NCBI RefSeq assembly: GCF_958979055.1
Contig: NC_084896.1
Coordinates: 24,190,501-24,254,500, forward strand
From: Alnus glutinosa
Lineage: Eukaryota; Streptophyta; Magnoliopsida; Fagales; Betulaceae
Direction of reading: 5' to 3'
Length of the DNA stretch: 64,000 bases
In this document: positions 59,856-64,000 of the stretch, one piece after another
How positions within the stretch are numbered: position 1 is the stretch's first letter
Layout of the letters: the number at the start of each line of letters is the position of its first letter
The notes under the pieces: generated by a model
Database searches by the model: none
What the model was told of the DNA's origin: nothing
The model's input: only the letters and a program-made list of their open reading frames with translations
Made by a program: the position numbers and the translations under genes

Positions 59856-61812
59856 TGTGCTTTGATTGCAGACAGAGGAAGATGTCTGTCTCTGTTTCTT
59901 GTCTGTTTGTGTGTTTCTCACAGAGAGAGAGAGAGAGAGTAGAATTGTTGAATAAATAGAGTACTTAGTTGGGGCCTTGGACTAGTCCTTGGTCTTTAGT
60001 TCTTTGCAGAGATATAACATCCAATGTATTTGTGCTCCACATCATGTAATCTTCAGGTGCTGCCTTATATATATATATATATGCACACAAATGGCAAATC
60101 CTTTCATTTCAAGGAACTGCAACAGAGACAGCTCAACTTAGCCGAAGCTTATCCCTTGAAAGCTTAACCAACCAAAGACTAGTAGCAGCCTTTGCTGTCA
60201 TTTTGATTTATTATATTGATTACCAGCCTTAGTTTGCTCAACCCGCGTGGACATTCCCTTGTTTGGTTTCAAATTATTTTTGGTCCACTTCGGTTAGTAT
60301 AGTTATTTGAGGATGTGGATCGGGTGCATGTGCGATACGCACCCGAATACCTTAACCTTATTTTTTTTTACAGTGTTCAAGTAATCTGAATTTTATTTGT
60401 TTGGGCTGTCTAGGCACCTGCCCGAGCAAATAGAGTCGTTTTATTTATTTAGGTTGTTCAAGCATCTATCCAAACAAGTGGAGCCTGAGCAACCTCCCAC
60501 AAGAAGTTGCCCATCGTCAGGTGGGATTCGAACAGACTCTCACATAAGGTTGCCCATCGCAAGGATGAAATGAGTCGGTCTTACTTTTGTCGTTCAAAAC
60601 TTCAATTCATACTTAAATCCATCTAAAGAGGAGTTTCTAATTCTGCATGATATTTAATTAGCTAGTAGTTTCTGCGGTAGTTATTAGAAATACCATGGAT
60701 TGGAAGATTTGTCTAGAAAAGCAGTGAATGACCATGGGAGGGAAGAGATTTAAGACCAAAAATAAAATAATAATAATAAAAACTTGTTCTATTATTGCGT
60801 ACCTTTTTTTTTTTTTTTTTGTTATATAATTTATTGCTTAATTTACTATAACCAATTAATTAAAAAAATAGATCAGAAACAAATTTACCTACTTATTAGT
60901 TTAAGATGTGCCACCACAGAAATCATTGAATACCTCTTAATTTTGTATGTGATCATTTGGAATCAGTCTTGTTCCAATTTTTAAATAAAAATATTATGAA
61001 TGAAACCCAAATAACGTGTGGTGATAAACAATTGATTCAGTCTTAATCCAATTATAAGTTTCTTCTTCTTTCCCTTCTTCTTGGGTTTTCTTCCCCATCC
61101 TACCACATTTATCTGCATTTTTAAACAAAATCACAAAGAATATCCAGTTTAAGAATGTGTTTGAAAAAAAGATAGCCGTTTGAAAACCTGAAAAAATTCA
61201 CATTTTCAAACCGCAAGCAAGGGAGCGTGCTTCTAAAGTTCGAGCCATTTTAAAGGCCTAACTACATTTTCATTAACTATATTTTGAAACCGCTAAATTA
61301 AAAACTGTGATTAACTTACAAGGTCATCTATTCATCTTATGTTACAGTTTTGCAAAAGGACAAGGGTCTGTGTTTGTAGGAGAAGTAATTTTCTCACCCA
61401 GAGAGTTTGCCAGTGGAGAACACCCATACGGCACGTATATTCATGGATAAGCAATGGTTTCCTTTATTTGATTTTTCTGAGCATGTGAGCCAAAGGGTTT
61501 CATTGCCAGATCTTGCCACCTTGGGGATTTAAATCCTTATCTTTGTTTAGTCATTTTCTCAGGGACGTGCAAAAGATGCATGCACAAAATAGAGATAAAT
61601 GCTTGCGTGTAGTCCACAGAGCAACCTTATCATTATCCAATCTATAGTAATAATTAATCAAAGCTGGCTCTGACCATCCCATTCCCTGGTCTCAATATAT
61701 TGTGTAAACTATTTGTACACAAATTGATTAAGGTATGTGACTCAATCCATTGTCAGCCTCTAAGCCAAGACAAGACAGGTCCAACAAGGTTTGAATGGAA
61801 ATGAGTAACACC
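59856..61812. other. 5' flank of PRISE gene and intergenic sequence
   Basis: Begins with the PRISE leader, including a GA microsatellite (59921-59938). A (TA)n run at 60068-60082 could serve as a distant TATA region. Sequence at 60400-60560 carries the dispersed 'gcccgagcaaat'/'gttgcccatcg' repeat wording. The rest is AT-rich without genes. Confidence 0.45.
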
Positions 61813-61957
61813 CAGGGTTGATAATTTTTTATACTTTGTAAATTCAAAACAAATCAAATCTAATTTTAGCAGATTAGAGTAAAGTTGACCTATATAATTC
61901 TATATACATGATTTGACACAACCTAAATCTAACACACGATCACGAATTGTCACTCCT
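61813..61957. mobile_element. AGGGGTGACAATT-end element, short complete copy
   Basis: Left end AGGGTTGATAATTTTTTA and right end ACGAATTGTCACTCCT (complement AGGAGTGACAATTCGT) form inverted ends. The inside keeps the family wording 'agttgacctatataattct' and 'acctaaatctaacac'. It encodes nothing. Confidence 0.6.
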
Positions 61958-63541
61958 TGACTCATGTTACATTTATACCTAATTTAGAACGTGTCAGCAT
62001 GTGATTTAGCAACATTGATATTAAATACTAGTGCTTCGATGTGGGCAGTTCAAATATGTTTTGGACTTCATATAGACATAGGTAACTGGTTGTGATAGTC
62101 TGATTTCTTGTATAAGCTGCCTAGTCACAGGCCGTGTTACTCAAACATGCGTACCAATCCACAGCACATATAATTGCAAGAACCTGAGAAGGCATAGGAG
62201 CAAACACCATCATCTTTTTGCTAAGCCAAATTGACTTTTTCCCTACTGGATGTTATAGAACTACACTTGCTAATCTTCTACCATGCAAAAGCCATCTTAA
62301 TGTCTAAACATTTTTTTTTTCAGGGGCTTCTTTTCTTAGTGTAAAGAGAACCATCAACATACAAATTCTGAAAAAGGTATAGCTTCTGACACCTTACATG
62401 CTGCAAAGAGAAGTGTATTCTATCCCTCTAAATAATTTCAGCATGTATCACTAATATTTCTCATGAGGCACCTACAGCCCCTAACAATCCTTAATTTCAC
62501 AGTTCAGCAGTCAAAATATAAGAACTATATAAAACGCCAAAATTACAAAATGGGTCCATATTTGATCAATTTATACAACACTGCTAATTTTACAACACAA
62601 ATCTGTTTCTATGCATCAGAAATAGGATACATTTTACAGGCCAGTGGAGTACAATTCAACCGCGGCAGCATCGAACTTTTAACTGTCCAACTAATAATTT
62701 CAGCATAATACATCTGGATAAGAATCTGAATGAGAACGGTTACGCATGGATCAAATGAAATTTCGGATATTGTTTCTTTCCCATGTTTTTGTAGCATGCA
62801 CTAATAAAAAGAGTGAGGAGGGGGAAGGAAAGGTAGTACAATCACCTATTGGAAATAAGAAAATTCCCCAACTTGTCGAAATATATACAGATCCATGTGA
62901 CCATCGGGCACTTATGAGGAAGTCTTCAGTACAATTATCATTGCTTAGCAAAGTGAGATACAAAGCACCTTTACACTCCTTGCATGAGGGTTTTGTATAT
63001 TACAATCCTAGGATGTCATGATTAAGCCTACCTTTCACAGAGATATCTACAGCCAATGATTTCAAACTTATATAAAGCTCAATATTTGATAATACTACCG
63101 AATATATAAAAAAGAAAATCCATTTCTCTCAACTGTACATCTGTTTTCCAAATTCATGCTATATGGAAAATTGTACATACCTTAAAACTTACTCAACTCT
63201 CCCATCCCCACCTTTCTTTCATCTGTCATTTGATCTGTACAGGGTATGCTGCTAGCCATATATGTGGAACGCTTGTATAGCTCCATCCTCTTTAACTCAA
63301 AAATTCAAGAATCAGCTCTTACTGTTAAGCTCCCAGAGAGAGAACAGAATCATGCACAACATTACATTTCTGCTCATTTCCTTTTTTTGATAAGTTACAT
63401 TTCTGGTCATTTCCCTGCCCACTGCCCAGACAATATAAAACACGGGCACAAAAAGAGAGAACAAAGAACTGGATGGATATGAAGTTAAGAGGCTAAAGAG
63501 GAAGCCAATCTAGCTGCCATCCGTTGACAGATGAGGATCGC
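61958..63541. other. Intergenic and probable 3' UTR of the PPR gene
   Basis: No gene recognised. The right-hand few hundred bases are likely 3' UTR of the minus-strand PPR gene. Short open frames such as 62746-63021 show no known motif. Confidence 0.45.
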
Positions 63542-64000
63542 CTATGACCATTTCTTTGTTATACGTTCTGATAACCTGTATTCTTCCTCCTTGGAAGCAT
63601 GTGGATCAAGGTTATGGAGGTTGTTTACAAACATGATTGCCTCATCGTGACGATTGAGTTTGCAATACCAATCTACAATGGAGTTGTATGTGTTCTGGTT
63701 TGGTTTACATCCATGCTTGATCATGTATCGAACCACATCAATGGCCTCCAAAAACATCGAGTCAGCTGCATAGCTTGCAATGAAGGTATTATAAGTGACC
63801 ACATCAGGAGCAAGTCCAGAATCCTTCATTTCTGAGAATATCCGTGAAGCTTCCCTCATCCGACCATTTCTACAATAGGCATATATAACAGTATTATATG
63901 AAATTAAATCAGGCTTTATTCCTTTTTCCAAAAGTTCCTTTAAAGTTTCTTCTGCTCTCTCGAAGTTTTCAGAGCGGCTGTACATATACATTAAGCAGTT
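63542..64000 (-). CDS. Pentatricopeptide repeat protein, C-terminal part, runs off window
   Basis: The minus strand stays open from the window edge to a stop at 63542-63544, about 152 residues. It shows tandem 35-residue P-type PPR motifs: FERAEETLKELLEKGIKPDL, then ISYNTVIYAYCRNGRMREAS, VVTYNTFIASYAADSMFLEA and NTYNSIVDWYCKLNRHDEAI, followed by a short tail ending ERITKKWS. There is no E or DYW extension, so this is a P-class protein, usually an organelle RNA-binding factor that stabilises or processes transcripts. The tail resembles the protein I remember as Arabidopsis At5g02860. The N-terminal targeting region lies outside the window, so the destination cannot be read. No intron is seen in this part, as usual for PPR genes. 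Confidence 0.9.
   Translation of the reverse strand, partial: NCLMYMYSRSENFERAEETLKELLEKGIKPDLISYNTVIYAYCRNGRMREASRIFSEMKDSGLAPDVVTYNTFIASYAADSMFLEAIDVVRYMIKHGCKPNQNTYNSIVDWYCKLNRHDEAIMFVNNLHNLDPHASKEEEYRLSERITKKWS

Overview
This window is nuclear DNA of a dicot plant, most likely a woody rosid (a Fagales-type tree is a guess from the repeat style, not shown). The evidence is AT-rich introns and spacers, GT-AG introns in almost every gene, plant-only protein families (DREB2 AP2/ERF, clade D PP2C, PRISE reductase, P-class PPR), and dense small transposon remnants. There is no bacterial, organellar or CRISPR signal.

Layout. 1-2234: AT-rich flank with a Mutator-type MITE. 2235-6796 (+): six-exon RlmN-like radical SAM methyltransferase; its 2.6 kb last intron holds a TRIM-type LTR remnant and a hAT-like element. 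9408-13848 (-): four-exon charged, Arg-rich plant protein of unknown function, with a long foldback and a LINE tail in its last intron. 13849-16687: MITEs and an inverted pair of SINEs. 16688-18035 (+): DREB2-like gene that keeps its intron but has a broken reading frame, with a heat-shock element upstream. 18036-20228: small palindromic elements and a stray copy of one POLK exon. 20229-27296 (-): complete 14-exon DNA polymerase kappa. 27297-32601: MITEs, a defective Ty3/gypsy element with two LTRs, and a GC-rich retroposon. 32602-36188 (+): RING-H2 E3 ligase of RHY1A type. 36189-40210: a retroposon with 20-bp target duplications and a MITE reaching to within about 125 bp of the next start codon. 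40211-42818 (+): RCC1-repeat protein. 42819-46361: a duplicated spacer block and more MITEs. 46362-50091 (+): clade D PP2C with a clear TATA box. 53155-54362 (+): SWIM zinc-finger protein (ZSWIM7/SWS1), with a 22-nt microexon. 58612-59855 (-): PRISE (progesterone 5-beta-reductase/iridoid synthase-like) with an apparent gap beside the active site. 63542-64000 (-): C-terminal end of a PPR protein that runs off the window.

The genes do not form a pathway. Polymerase kappa (lesion bypass) and SWS1 (recombination) both concern DNA repair, but about 26 kb and unrelated genes separate them. I found no previously undescribed multi-gene system. The most interesting signals are four inferred GC-AG introns among about 38 inside clear coding genes, a tandem duplication of a 3' splice site in the RCC1 gene, a transposed POLK exon, a duplicated spacer on both sides of the RCC1 gene, and the PRISE active-site gap. 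All exon structures were inferred by hand from reading-frame continuity, splice signals and remembered family sequences; no alignment or transcript data were available.
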